64,000 bases of DNA from Diabrotica undecimpunctata (taxonomy: Eukaryota > Arthropoda > Insecta > Coleoptera > Chrysomelidae): assembly GCF_040954645.1 (NCBI RefSeq), contig NC_092813.1, positions 21,831,235-21,895,234 on the forward strand. Reading direction: 5' to 3'. A program made the translations under genes and the position numbers. This document shows, piece by piece, positions 10,741 to 20,782 of the stretch (the stretch's first letter is position 1; the number at the start of each line of letters is the position of its first letter). The notes under the pieces were generated by a model. It searched no databases. It saw nothing but the letters and a program-made list of their open reading frames with translations, and was not told the DNA's origin.

Positions 10741-12350
10741 AGATTTCAAATAGAAAAAAGTACTTTATTGACCAGCATTGTGGAACCCCACAATTTTTTG
10801 GAAAAATTAAATTCCTCTAAGTTAGCCCAAATATCTCGGCGGGATAGTTTAAGCAGTTCAAAAAAAAGGAGGAAGACGCATTTAAATTTGATTTATTCCA
10901 GATGATGGATGATTGCATCCAACATTCCTCTATATAAAGTTAATAACCCTAGTTTTAAATGCTTTTTCGAAAAATATCTTAATAAATCCTTACCGGACGA
11001 GAGTACATTGAGAAAACATACTGTGGAAAAATGTTATGTGGAATGTATTTGAAAAATTAAGCGGGAGTTAGAGGGCAATATTTTGTATATTATCGTGGAT
11101 GGAACGACAGATGTATGCGGCAGGTATATAGCTAATTTAATGATTGGAATTTTGAACAAAAACTTTGCGAGAAAACCTTATTTAGTTGCCGTTAAAGAAT
11201 TGGAAAAAACAAACAATCTAACAATAAGTCGATTTATACAAGATAGTTTAACAAACCTCTTTTTACCCAACGCTATACCAGTGAATAAACTAGTTTTAAT
11301 GCTTTCAGATGCTGCGGTATATATGCTTAAAGCTGCTGTTAATTTAAAGATTTTTATTCTAATTTAATTCATTGCACTTGTGTAGACCACGGGGTAAATA
11401 GAATTGCTGAAGAAATAAGAAATCTGTTTCCGTTGGTAAATAATTTTATAAATTTTATGAAAAAAGTTTTTGTAAAGGTTCCGTTGAGGGTGCAAATATA
11501 TAAAGAAAGACTTCCCGGTGTCCCTTTGCCACCTAAACCAGTAATTACAAGGTGGGGAACCTGGCTCGAAGCAGTTTTTTTTACTTTGAACACTGCAATT
11601 AAATATAATTAGTTATGTCAGAATTTGATGATGATATTTCCGAAGCCATTCGAGAAGCAAAAAAAATATTAAAAAATCCCAAATTGAAACAGGAACTCGC
11701 TTATATCAATGACAATTATAAATTAATAGTTACCATAATTACCTTATTAGAAAAACAAGAGATAAATTTATGTGAGTCAGTAAAATTAATAGATAATTTA
11801 AAGACGAAAATTAAATGGGCACCTGGAAGTAACGGTCAATTAATTTAAAAAAAAATTGAATATGTTTTCGACAAGAATGAAGGTTTTTCGTTTTTATCTA
11901 ATGTTGCTTTTGAATGGGACATTTTCCGAGGAATTTCAAATTATGCCAGATTTATTATCCGCTCTGAAATATGCTCCAATTACATCTGTCGATGTCGAAC
12001 GTTCGTTTTCAATGTACAAATTAATTTAAGTGATCGAAGACATAGTTTTAAGACCGAAAATATTGAAAAACATTTAGTTGTTTCTATTAATGATAAAATT
12101 TTAAGTGGTTACAATGTTTAATTATTAATTTACAGTTATTTAGTTACTAGTTTATTTATATTAATGTTATGATTATGATGTGTAAATATACCTGCCTTAA
12201 GTTAACACATATTACGTTAATTCACTTTGTATAATAAATAATAAGTTATATTCCTTTATTGCCTATATTTTGCCTAAATGTTAATATTCCTGCCTTTTTT
12301 AATAAAAATCTTTACCTATATAGGCGCCTTTTTCTTCAATTTTTGTTGCC
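10741..12350 (+). pseudogene. hAT transposase relic (CGGBP1-like type)
   Basis: Decayed plus-strand coding pieces follow one another in the order of a hAT transposase. FKCFFEKYLNKSLPDESTLR is near 10960-11010, then YIIVDGTTDVCGRYIANLM (11083 on), [11 protein letters not shown] near 11545, a helical stretch at 11615-11845, and a hATC dimerisation motif YAPITSVDVERSFSMYK near 11970-12020. These resemble insect transposase-derived proteins annotated as CGGBP1-like. Several stops and frameshifts show it is dead. The AT-rich sequence from about 12150 repeats GCCTA/CCTGCCT motifs, but I could not define terminal repeats. The ends given are approximate. Confidence 0.8.
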
Positions 12351-12375
12351 TATAAATCCGAGCTTTAGCTATCAC

Positions 12376-12576
12376 TTATTCGTTTATTTTTATTCCATTG
12401 AGAGCAGATAGGACAATGGCCTGGTGTTTGGTTGGATATTTAAATGAAGTAACAGCGTTGGAATATGAACATGGTTGATTGTTGTCAGGAGAACAAACAG
12501 AACCAACAGAATCTTCATCAATTAAAATATTATTCATATTTTGGCACCTCTATTCTTCAGACGGTCCTGTTTCCAT
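12376..12576 (-). pseudogene. LINE ORF1 N-terminal fragment (LINE-A/B family)
   Basis: A short minus-strand stretch (ATG at 12576, one internal stop, terminal stop at 12376-12378) contains YPTKHQAIVLSALNGIKINE. It aligns well with IFPSKKQAIVINTVPNLKIK in ORF1 of LINE-B. This is probably the 5' end of ORF1 of LINE-A, cut from the ORF1 tail (9752-9905) by the RTE and hAT insertions. Alternatively it is an independent fragment of the same family. Confidence 0.6.
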
Positions 12577-12579
12577 AAA

Positions 12580-12945
12580 AACAGAATCAGTAATGAGGTA
12601 CCAGAAGTTGTGTAGTTGATAAATCCGGTACCAGGAACTTGTTTTGATAAAAGTATCTCTAATTATATTATAATAAATACTACTTACAGTTTTTTCCCAA
12701 GTATTTCAAATTTATTTTTATAGTAACACTACACTTTAATGCAATTTTGTCAACTGGATACAAATAATATCGCAAAATGTATGGTGTAGTTAGACTAGCT
12801 ATTAAACACGTCTGTTAACGACAAAGGTTCGACGTCGAATAAAAAAATTCAAAATTTATATCGACGCTTTTTTGTATTTTTTGCGTTGTTCCTTTAATTT
12901 TTAGATTTTTCGTTTGCATTTATATAAAAAAGTCCAAAATATGCC
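12580..12945. other. AT-rich interval, nothing recognised
   Basis: No coding similarity, repeat structure or terminal repeat is visible. The left part may be 5' UTR of the ORF1 fragment next to it. Confidence 0.5.
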
Positions 12946-12946
12946 A

Positions 12947-13430
12947 AGTACCAGTGGTAATTATCCTTCTCCACCTAAAAACGCCGAGTAGATTTGGGTC
13001 ATTTATCATCAAACGAAAAACAAGGAATTATATAAAATGTACAAACAAATAAATATTGATAATCCTGGAATGAAAATAACAGGTATGGTAGCAAAAATAA
13101 AACAGGCAACAGGTTAGTTTTTCAGAATAGCTATTGTTAAAATTAAGACTTACTAAAGTAATGTGCTAATTTTAGGTGTTGCGAATTCAACTATTTACAC
13201 AACAATTAAGGAATATAAGTAGACTTAAACAGTAAGATGTTATAAAAATATTGGCGGTCACCTTCTATCCTTGCAACATACGATGAAAGAGTTAAAACAT
13301 CCTGAAATAAAATGAAATGCCCACTTTAAATAAAATTTTAAGTGAAATTAACATTCGCCCAGATCTTCCAAATATGTGTCGTTCATTATTATATAAATTC
13401 TTGAAGCAAATCAATTTTAAGTAAGTAAAT
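12947..13430 (+). pseudogene. Sailor-like (IS630/Tc1-like) transposase relic A
   Basis: These are plus-strand remnants of a transposase N-terminus. ITGMVAKIKQATG is followed by what looks like a small intron (GTTAGTTTTT...TTTTAG, about 13112-13176), then VANSTIYTTIKEYK. Further on, MPTLNKILSEINIRPDLPNM and CRSLLYKFLKQINFK match the region before the catalytic domain of the copy at 33.3-34.7 kb (PLSLSTLYRLLKDIGFVFK). Stops interrupt it and the catalytic domain is missing. It faces relic B of the same family. Confidence 0.65.
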
Positions 13431-14133
13431 GTGGGTTAGCTACAAATATATAGTAAATAAAAAGTGCAACACAAAAATTTTAATATTATGTCTGAGTTAG
13501 GCAATCAATTAGAAGATAAAGAGGTTGATTTAAATGTACATTTTATTACTCCTTTTTGGTTTACTCCTCCTGGTTAAAAAACAAACCATAGTGTTTTGCC
13601 ACGAAGTTGTTTTATTTCCTTTTGAATAAATTCATGTTTCATCCAAAAAACAAGTTCTCATGGATGCACACTTTCCAGGTTTTCAAAGTACTTACGAAAG
13701 AATTTTGCTCTTAAAGCACCAATATTGGTTCGTTCAAATAATGATCTTCGATTGTCATCCTTTTTATGTTTAAATCTTATATCTCTGACTATAATGCTCA
13801 AGGATGTTTTTCCCATAGTAACAACTTCTTTTTCCTCTAATTCACATTTCAAACTTTGTAGACTAACATGCTTTTCTAAAAAAAAACTAGTAATAATAGT
13901 GAAACTTTATTTTAGAAGTATTAATTTTGATGTGAAACATCTATTGGCTGTGGTATAAACCAGATCGTTTTTATTTTGTACAAAATCAACTTATACTTAT
14001 TTTGTAGGTACATATTGTACTTAGTGTTTCGTATTGCCATTTTAGTTCCTTCAGGTAGATCAGTTGTCTTCCTTTTACGACGACGTCTACTTTTGCCTGA
14101 ACTTGAAAGGACAGGATTGCTTTCTTTTCGTTT

Positions 14134-14146
14134 TTTAATTGTACAT
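14134..14146. repeat. Target-site duplication, left copy
   Basis: TTTAATTGTACAT (13 bp) recurs exactly at 20044-20056. It brackets the LOA-type LINE and, when one copy is removed, restores the exon of relic B. Confidence 0.95.
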
Positions 14147-14229
14147 GAATGTAGAATGTAGAAAATGGGGAGGCCAATAGAGCCTGATACACTGCGACCT
14201 TTGCAGATCTATTGTGTTTCCCCCTTATT

Positions 14230-17200
14230 TTAAAGCACTTCATCTAGCTTGGTCCTCTTAATGAGACTCAACAGCCTTGATAGTGGCCTTTTCATGTAGC
14301 CTGGTGCTTCCGGTTTTTCCTCTCCGAGTTCTAGAAACCGCATTCGTGCGAGACCTTCGCAATGGCACAGAACGTGTAGAGCGGTTTCCTCTTCTTCCAG
14401 ACAGAAACGACAGGTGTCCTCTTCTGTCAGGCCTATGAGACTCAGGTGTCTATTGAGTCTACAGTGCCCAGTGAGCAGACCCACTATCATTCTGACAGTC
14501 CTGCGCCTGTGCGAAAGTTAGTCTGCTGTAAATTTAGCCGAATGTCCTTTGATGAACTGTTTGGCCTGCCTCTGTCCTGGTGAGTTGTTCCACCACTCAA
14601 GAGACTTCTGTTGCACCCATTTGTGTATGGCTGCCCTTTTTATCGTATTTGCGATTCCAAAGAAGGGTTCCGGACCAACCAGTGGCGTAGATGCGCCTTC
14701 TCGGGCCAATTCATCGGCCTTCTCGTTGCCACGATGACCCTTATGTCCCGGCACCCAGGCAAGTGTCAACCTGTTTTGACTTCCCACCTGAGAGAGGACA
14801 TCCAAACAGTTCCATACCAGCCATGAATCGACCTGTACCGAACTGAGAGCCTTTAGAGCCGCTTGACTATCCGAATAGATAACGATGGAGTCGTTATCTA
14901 CATTTCGGCCGATTAGTTCCATAGCGCACCTGTGTATAGCAGCTAATTCGGCTTGAAATACGGTCGCGTATGTTCCTAGACATACCCGGACTTCCGTCCT
15001 TGGTTTTATGCCATATATTCCAGCCCCCGTACCTGTATCCGTTTTGGAGCCGTCCGTATACCATATTGAGTTTGCTGTTAGCGGCGGACCAGTTTCCCAG
15101 TCCTCTCTTTTTGGTATTATAATTTGAAAATTTTTGTTAAAACTATACCTCGTAACCATTCGGTCTACAGGCATTCCTAGAACGGGGTCTGCCTTTATGT
15201 CCTGGTATAGCCTTAAGTTATCAGCTCCCTGCATCATACTTATTGGAGCTTGGCCTTGGATCAACCGATGTACTGTTGATCTGGCTTCACTCTGTATGTA
15301 TATATGCAGAGGTGGTAGGTTTAGCAGAACTTCTAGCGCGTCCGTTGGGGCTGTTCTCATGGCTCCGGTAACACTCAAGCATGCAAGCCTTTGTGTGCTA
15401 CTGAGCAATCGAATTGCCCCGGACTGTTGCGTTTTGTTCCACCACGCCACTGAACCATAAGTTATCATGGGCCTTATAACCCCTGTGTACAACCAGAGGT
15501 TCATTTTAGGATTTAACCCCCAATTCTTACCACACATTCGTCTACATGTGTTCAGGGCCATAGTGGCCTTCTGTGTGACTTTCTGAATGTGTGCATTCCA
15601 TGTCAGCCTCTGGTCCAATATTACACCTAAGTACTTGGCCTGACTTGTGAATGGGATTTCTACTCCCTTGAGCACTAGTGACTGTAAGCCTTGCAGTGCT
15701 CTTTTTCTGGTGAAGGGAACAACAGATGTTTTTTAGGGTTAACCTTCAGGCCTTCTTCCTCACACCAGCTGTCCACAATCCTCAGAGCGACTTGAAGTCT
15801 CTCCGAAATTATTTTGGTAAAGCGTCCTCGGACTACAATTACCAAATCGTCCGCATAACCCAGACAGTAAAAACCCTCCCTGGTCAGTGTATTAAGTAGG
15901 TCGTCCATAAGCGTAGCCCACAGTAATGGGGATACAACTCCTCCTTGTGGGCAGCCGCTTCCTGCCTTCGCTTCAATAGTGGCTTCACCTAACGAGGACA
16001 CAATGATCCTGTTTGTTAAGGTCGCCTTTGTCTACTCACATATGAAGGCAGGAACTCCTCTTCTTTTAAGCGCGTCCGTTACAGACTCGAAGGAGACGTT
16101 ATTAAACGCTCCCTCCACGTCCAGAAACGTCGCCACAGCTATCTCCTTGTCATCTAGCGACTTTGAGAGCAGTCTGTTAAGATCATCCAGCGCCAAGTCA
16201 GTTGACTTTCCTGGCTGGTATGCATATTGGCGATCGCTAAGTGGATTCTCCATCAGCACGTCGTCCCTAATATACCTGTCTATCAATCTTTCCAGCGTTT
16301 TTGCTAGGAAAGAGGATAGACTTATTGGTCTGTATGACTTGGGGGTCTGGTCCATTACCCTACCAACCTTGGGGATATATGTGACTTTCACCCTTCGCCA
16401 TGCGGTTGGAATATATCTCCATGCCAAACTAGCTTTGAAGATCTTTGTTAGATGCGGGATGATCACATCCTGTCCCTTCTGTAGCAAGGCTGGATAAATC
16501 CCGTCCATTCCAGGTGATTTGTATGGCTGGAATTTATTGATGGCCCACCTGACTTTTTCCGGTCTCGTGATGTCGGTAGCTAATTTCCAGTCCGCCTTAG
16601 TAGGCCTTCTGGGATGAGCTACCTCTACCGAAGGATTATTGTCAATGGATGAGCTGGGAAAATGTACCTTGGTGAGCATTATTAAGCTTTCCTCCAGGGT
16701 TTCTACATACGTTTCGTCCTCTTTCTTCAAGAGGCCGACCTGATTCGCAATACCATCCTTAGCCAGGACCTTGTGGATTCTGGAACATGCGGGAGCCTGT
16801 TCGACTTCCTCGCAGAACTTTCGCCACGAGTCTCTTTTGGCTTTTCGGATCTCCTTATTATATTGCGTCAGTTTTTCTCTATAAATGGCCCAGTCCTGGT
16901 TGAATTTGGCTTTATTGAATAGCCTTCTTACATCTGCCCTAAGCTTTTGTAAGTGTTAATTCCACCAGGGTGTGTTTTTCTTTCCTTTCTTTTCTCTCTC
17001 TGGACAATTCTCCTGGTAAGCGGCCAGAACAGCTTCCCTCGCCGTTTCGACTGTCAGTTCGAGATCGTCCGTATCTTTTATGGTGCCGATTCCTCCCTCA
17101 AGAGACTTCTCGAGTGAGCCTCTATAGCCTTCCCAATCCGTCTCTCTCGGGTTCCTGAACCTTGCCACCATTCGAGTCGAAGTAATTAAATCAAATCGAA

Positions 17201-17850
17201 TGTGCCTATGGTCGGAACATGAAGGTTCCTCTGACACATGCCAATTCTTTATAGTATCGTACGTTTTTTCACTGCAAAGTGTTACATCTAAGACTTCTTT
17301 GCGCGTGGCCGTAACGAAGGTAGGTTTATTTCCTATATTGGCTATTTCTAAACCCATGCTTAAGATGAACTGTAGTAAAGACTCACCTCGACTGTTGATG
17401 TTCGTACTCCCCCATGCCAGATGGTGGGCATTGGCATCACATCCCAGTATTAGATGAAGGTTCTCCCTTCGGCTGTAGGTTATAACGTCCTCTACTATGC
17501 CTGGACGGAAGACCTTCTCTCCAGCGAAGTAGGCAGAACAGACCAACCATCTTTTACTACCTTCCTCGGTGGAAGCGGTTAAAATACCTGTAACAAAGTC
17601 TCCGGAGCAAAGATCCGGAATCAGTGTACAGTTTACTTCGTTACCATATACAATGCATGCTCGAGGTGTCTCTCCTTTCGCATCGTATAGTAACTTACCT
17701 TGTTGCGGCTTCAAGCCTGCAATCTTCCCTCCGTGGAGCCATGGTTCCTGCAGTAGGGCCAAGTCCAGGCCTTCCATGTCAAACCTTCTGCACAAAACCG
17801 CCGACGCAGCTTTAGCATGATGAAGGTTGACCTGCAGGACCTTTACTCTG
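14230..17850 (-). pseudogene. LOA-type LINE ORF2 (APE-RT-RNase H), broken
   Basis: The frame opens beside the ORF1 stop and reads VKVLQVNLHHAKAASAV, the usual start of these ORF2 proteins, ahead of the first ATG. APE endonuclease follows: LALLQEPW, LGCDANAHHLAWGS, SCSDHRHI. RT comes next, with KSPGMDGIYPALLQ, SYRPISLSSFLAKTLERLID, QGGVVSPLLW and GYADDLVIVV (about 15853-15865). RNase H has IWYTDGSKTDTGTGAG, YSDSQAALKAL and WVPGHKGHRGNEKADELA. A CRFC...HVLCHC zinc motif ends it. Defects are stops at 16954-16956, 16032-16034 and 14515-14517, and a one-base loss in a T-run at 15729-15734. Few lesions imply modest age. Confidence 0.92.
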
Positions 17851-17869
17851 CCTTCCTCTAAACTGAAGG

Positions 17870-19228
17870 CTAACTTTCGGGTTTTCCCGTGTCCTCTACC
17901 CCTTCCATGGGAGCGGCCACCCGTTCAGTGGCTTCTAGCCTTCTGGGCGGGTTTGTAGCACTCCCCTGCAAGTCGGTACGGACTTCTTTCGGGATTATTC
18001 CTTCTTTAGCTCCTTCCCTCGACTTATCATCCTTAGGGCGAGCCTTGTGTTTGGTCGAAGTGTTAACCTTCTTTGGCGCTGCTTTAGAGCTTTGCCCCTC
18101 TGAAGGTTTTACTTCTTTTCTTTTTTGCTTAGCCTTGACTGCCGAGGTTGCGGCAGTTACGCCTTGCAACCCCGATGGTCCGGCCTCTGCAACCTTCTTA
18201 ATGTACCCATCATCCTTGACACGGAATTTAATTCTTCCGATGCCAAAGTAAGGACACATTTGAAGTTTGTTGAGTTCCTCAAAGGACTCTTTGTCCATTG
18301 AGAGGACCCATACCTGCCCTTTTTCTGCAGGTGTTTTGCACAAAACGGTCCATATAAGGGTGTTGAGCTTTCGGTTGCTGACCCTTAATCGAGTCAGCAC
18401 ACTTTCCGCCCCCAACCTCTTTCCGTCCTCGTCTGGGATGTAGACAGTGCAAGAACACGGCCTCTCGACTTCACTCTCGTCCTTAGCCTGGAGGCTTGCA
18501 CCTTCCCAAGGCTTCAGAGTGGGAGTAGTGTCCCTGAGCCATTGTGCGCTTGCACTATCCGCGCACGTCATTACCAGGTAACCGGGCTTGAATGTGCTCT
18601 TTAGCAGCCTGATTTGCGGCCCTTCTTCTGGCGTTCTCTCCAGAGCCTCCAAGATGGATGTTTGCACTGCCTTAAGCTTTGTGGGTTCCATCCTGACTCC
18701 AGGGAAGCCATCACATACTACAGCCACCTTTGCCGAGCAAAGGGCTTGTGTAAAAGTCATTTCTGACTTCCTCGGCCTCTTTTTGGCTTCCGCTGGCGGC
18801 GTACTGTGGTCCGACCTTTGTCGCTTCTTTGTAGACTTTTGCGTAGCCATTTCCAGCTTTTGCTCCGCCTTCTCTTTAGACTTAGGGGGATTGTCCTTTT
18901 GTCGTCCAAGCACCTTGGTGAGGTTGGCCTTGATCACCGAGCGCTTGGCTTCAATGTAATCCTGGCCTTTTCCCACCAGATCCCTTACTTTCTTCTTGGA
19001 GGCCCCGGCCAGCCTGGCCTTAATAACCTCCTCGTCTGTCATTAGATCCACCTCCTCTAGGGAGGTGACTCTGACCGCCTTCCTTTTGGTCGGCTTCGCT
19101 ATCTGTATAGTAGTGCCTTCAGGGCTTTCTACTACGGGTTGTTCGGGAATATTGGTTTCCATATTATTTTCCATATTGTTCCCACGAGTAGCTAGGGAAT
19201 TGCAGTCCACTCGAGCAGAGCCCCGCAT
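17870..19228 (-). CDS. LOA-type LINE ORF1, Gag-like with DUF4780-type domain (452 aa)
   Basis: This intact ORF encodes the RNA-binding Gag-like protein of the LINE. The first ~150 residues are Lys/Glu-rich and hydrophilic (VTSLEEVDLMTDEEVIKARL is a recognisable N-terminal patch). Residues about 160-340 form a globular domain (VAVVCDGFPGVRMEP, LKSTFKPGYLVMTCADSASA, VWVLSMDKESFEELNKLQ) that I match to DUF4780 of insect retroelement proteins. The C-terminus is again basic and low in complexity. I see no CCHC knuckle. The ORF ends about 20-30 nt before the conserved start of ORF2, which lies in another frame. The Met at 19228 is the first in frame. Confidence 0.85.
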   Translation of the reverse strand: MRGSARVDCNSLATRGNNMENNMETNIPEQPVVESPEGTTIQIAKPTKRKAVRVTSLEEVDLMTDEEVIKARLAGASKKKVRDLVGKGQDYIEAKRSVIKANLTKVLGRQKDNPPKSKEKAEQKLEMATQKSTKKRQRSDHSTPPAEAKKRPRKSEMTFTQALCSAKVAVVCDGFPGVRMEPTKLKAVQTSILEALERTPEEGPQIRLLKSTFKPGYLVMTCADSASAQWLRDTTPTLKPWEGASLQAKDESEVERPCSCTVYIPDEDGKRLGAESVLTRLRVSNRKLNTLIWTVLCKTPAEKGQVWVLSMDKESFEELNKLQMCPYFGIGRIKFRVKDDGYIKKVAEAGPSGLQGVTAATSAVKAKQKRKEVKPSEGQSSKAAPKKVNTSTKHKARPKDDKSREGAKEGIIPKEVRTDLQGSATNPPRRLEATERVAAPMEGVEDTGKPES

Positions 19229-20043
19229 GCCCGAGTAAGGCTAATTACTGTGAGGTGTCGCCTGGTTCCTTACAGGAATCGCTCTCAACCAACTACGCAT
19301 GGCCATTCATCCTTCGCCGCGATGTCTTCCAGCTTGAATTGCGGATTTTTTAAAAGCTGGTTTTCTCCATCTGGACTCCTCTGTCTGGGTTACCATTCCA
19401 TAGCCAAAAGGTCCCCGTTTTTTGGCGCCGGGAATTCGCCATTCATCCTTCCGTGAGGATAAGGACTAGTCGGTGATGCATGCTGAGATGCAGTTGGGCT
19501 GGTCTTCTCTTCTAGTGGTATTTATTGGTGTCACCTATTTGGCGTCAGTGACCCCACCAGTGCCTCGCCGACAATTTCCGAGCTACGAGCTTCCTGTTGG
19601 GGTGTGAGGGGGCGGGAAGTTGGATAGGGTGAGTCGGCTACTCCTAGATAGTCTGTCGAGGAAGGCTCGAAAAGTGTGTGTGTGTGTGTGTCAGGATCGA
19701 GGGCGGGGTCCCCGCACCGGCAGACGCGTCTAATGCGTGGGACCCCACCGCCGCCGGGTTTTGGAGTTTGGCGACTGAGATTAGAGAAATTTGGAGTAGC
19801 CGTAGGGAAGTTGGAAGGGTAAACTAAAAGCTGAAGGCGAAGGCGCCGCAACTGTTCGCCTCAATTGCCACGCCTTTCTTGCGTCCAGCGGCGGTGTCCG
19901 GCGGCCACCCGGTGCACAGGCGCTGGACGCTTAGGGACTGTGTTTAGTTTCACTGGTCGTGCTCCCCTCACAATTTCAGGGACCAAGACCAGTTACTCGG
20001 CCCTCCCACCAACGTCGAGGAAAAATTACAGTCCCGGGGAGGG
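19229..20043 (-). other. 5' UTR of the LOA-type LINE
   Basis: This GC-rich 0.8-kb leader between the target duplication and ORF1 has no conserved coding sequence. It includes a short (GT)n microsatellite near 19675-19691. It presumably holds the internal promoter, as LINE 5' UTRs usually do; no motif was identified. Confidence 0.6.
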
Positions 20044-20056
20044 TTTAATTGTACAT
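20044..20056. repeat. Target-site duplication, right copy
   Basis: This is the exact partner of 14134-14146, marking the 5' end of the LOA-type LINE. Confidence 0.95.
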
Positions 20057-20279
20057 ACTGTACGCCGTGATATTTTTAAGGCAGCAGCTACCCTCTTAAA
20101 TTAAAAACAATTTTATGATAGGTAAATTATTAAACAACATACAATTCATTACAATACCTCTTGAACACAGGCCAAAGATGCCAATAAGGGTCCTCCGTTC
20201 CTTTTTTCTAACTCAAAATATTTATTCAAATTCAGCACGGGTTGCTGGGATTGAGAATTTAATGTATTTCGAGGCATAT

Positions 20280-20690
20280 TCTAAAAATAAAAACCTTGAA
20301 CAAATATTCTGTGTGATATTTGTTTGATATTTATGACAACTAATAATGTTTTATATCCATCCGTTAGACAGAGTTTTAGCCAGATTCAAAAATGATAGGT
20401 CAAATTAAAGGTAAGAAAATTTAACTGCAAAATTTATACTTACATCAAGGAATCCAACACTAAGTGAACAGTTAGTCGTTATAACAACTTTTTTGAGAAA
20501 ATGTATAAACTCAAGGCACGAAAATGTAATGGAAAATTAAACAATATGAATATAATTTTTGTAAACACCACAACGCTGTGAAGTTGACAATAAGCAGGTT
20601 CAATGATGAGAATTTATCACGGACTGTTGTTATATACTGTCTTTGTCTGATGTATTATTAAATGTTCAACAAGTGGCTTAATCTCAATAT
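20280..20690. other. AT-rich interval, nothing recognised
   Basis: This is sequence upstream of exon 1 of relic B. It could contain its old promoter or terminal repeat, but I see no motif. Confidence 0.45.
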
Positions 20691-20782
20691 TTTATATATT
20701 TTATTTTTATTTACAAAATTGCTTCAACCACTAGGGGTTATTAGCATGGTACAATAAATTACATAAATGTTAATATGTTACA

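Larger units (their letters stand above)
14147..20043 (-). mobile_element. Full-length LOA/R1-group LINE with 13-bp TSD
   Basis: This 5.9-kb minus-strand element has a GC-rich 5' UTR, ORF1 (DUF4780-type Gag), ORF2 (APE-RT-RNase H-zinc finger), a short 3' UTR and a tail of two TACATTC units instead of poly(A). Exact 13-bp duplications flank it, so both ends are defined to the base. RNase H after RT favours the LOA clade over R1 proper. It is more GC-rich than its surroundings. ORF1 is open but ORF2 carries three in-frame stops and one frameshift, so this copy cannot move by itself. Confidence 0.93.
13600..20277 (-). pseudogene. Sailor-like transposase relic B, three exons, split by a LINE
   Basis: The minus-strand gene can still be read in three exons. 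Exon 1 (20277-20158) begins MPRNTLNSQ and ends CVQE. A 63-bp intron (20095-20157, GT..AG) follows, then exon 2 (20094-20044, continued at 14146-14021), which reads RVAAALKISRRTVCTIKKRK and then a basic patch. A second GT..AG intron (13876-14020) leads to exon 3 (13875 to about 13600), with LSIIVRDIRFKHKK and, after a frameshift, FLDETWIYSKGN with the first catalytic Asp near 13640. Splice phases keep the frame. The rest of the catalytic domain is missing. The LOA-type LINE at 14147-20043 lies inside exon 2. Family membership rests on similarity to the transposase at 33.3-34.7 kb. Confidence 0.72.

Noticed and set aside
10414..10749. Minus-strand 111-aa frame over the RTE fragment
   Set aside because: It is the antisense of the well-supported RTE reverse-transcriptase tail.
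17889..19238. Several plus-strand open frames of 80-123 codons
   Set aside because: They mirror the intact LOA-type ORF1 on the minus strand and have no recognisable domains.
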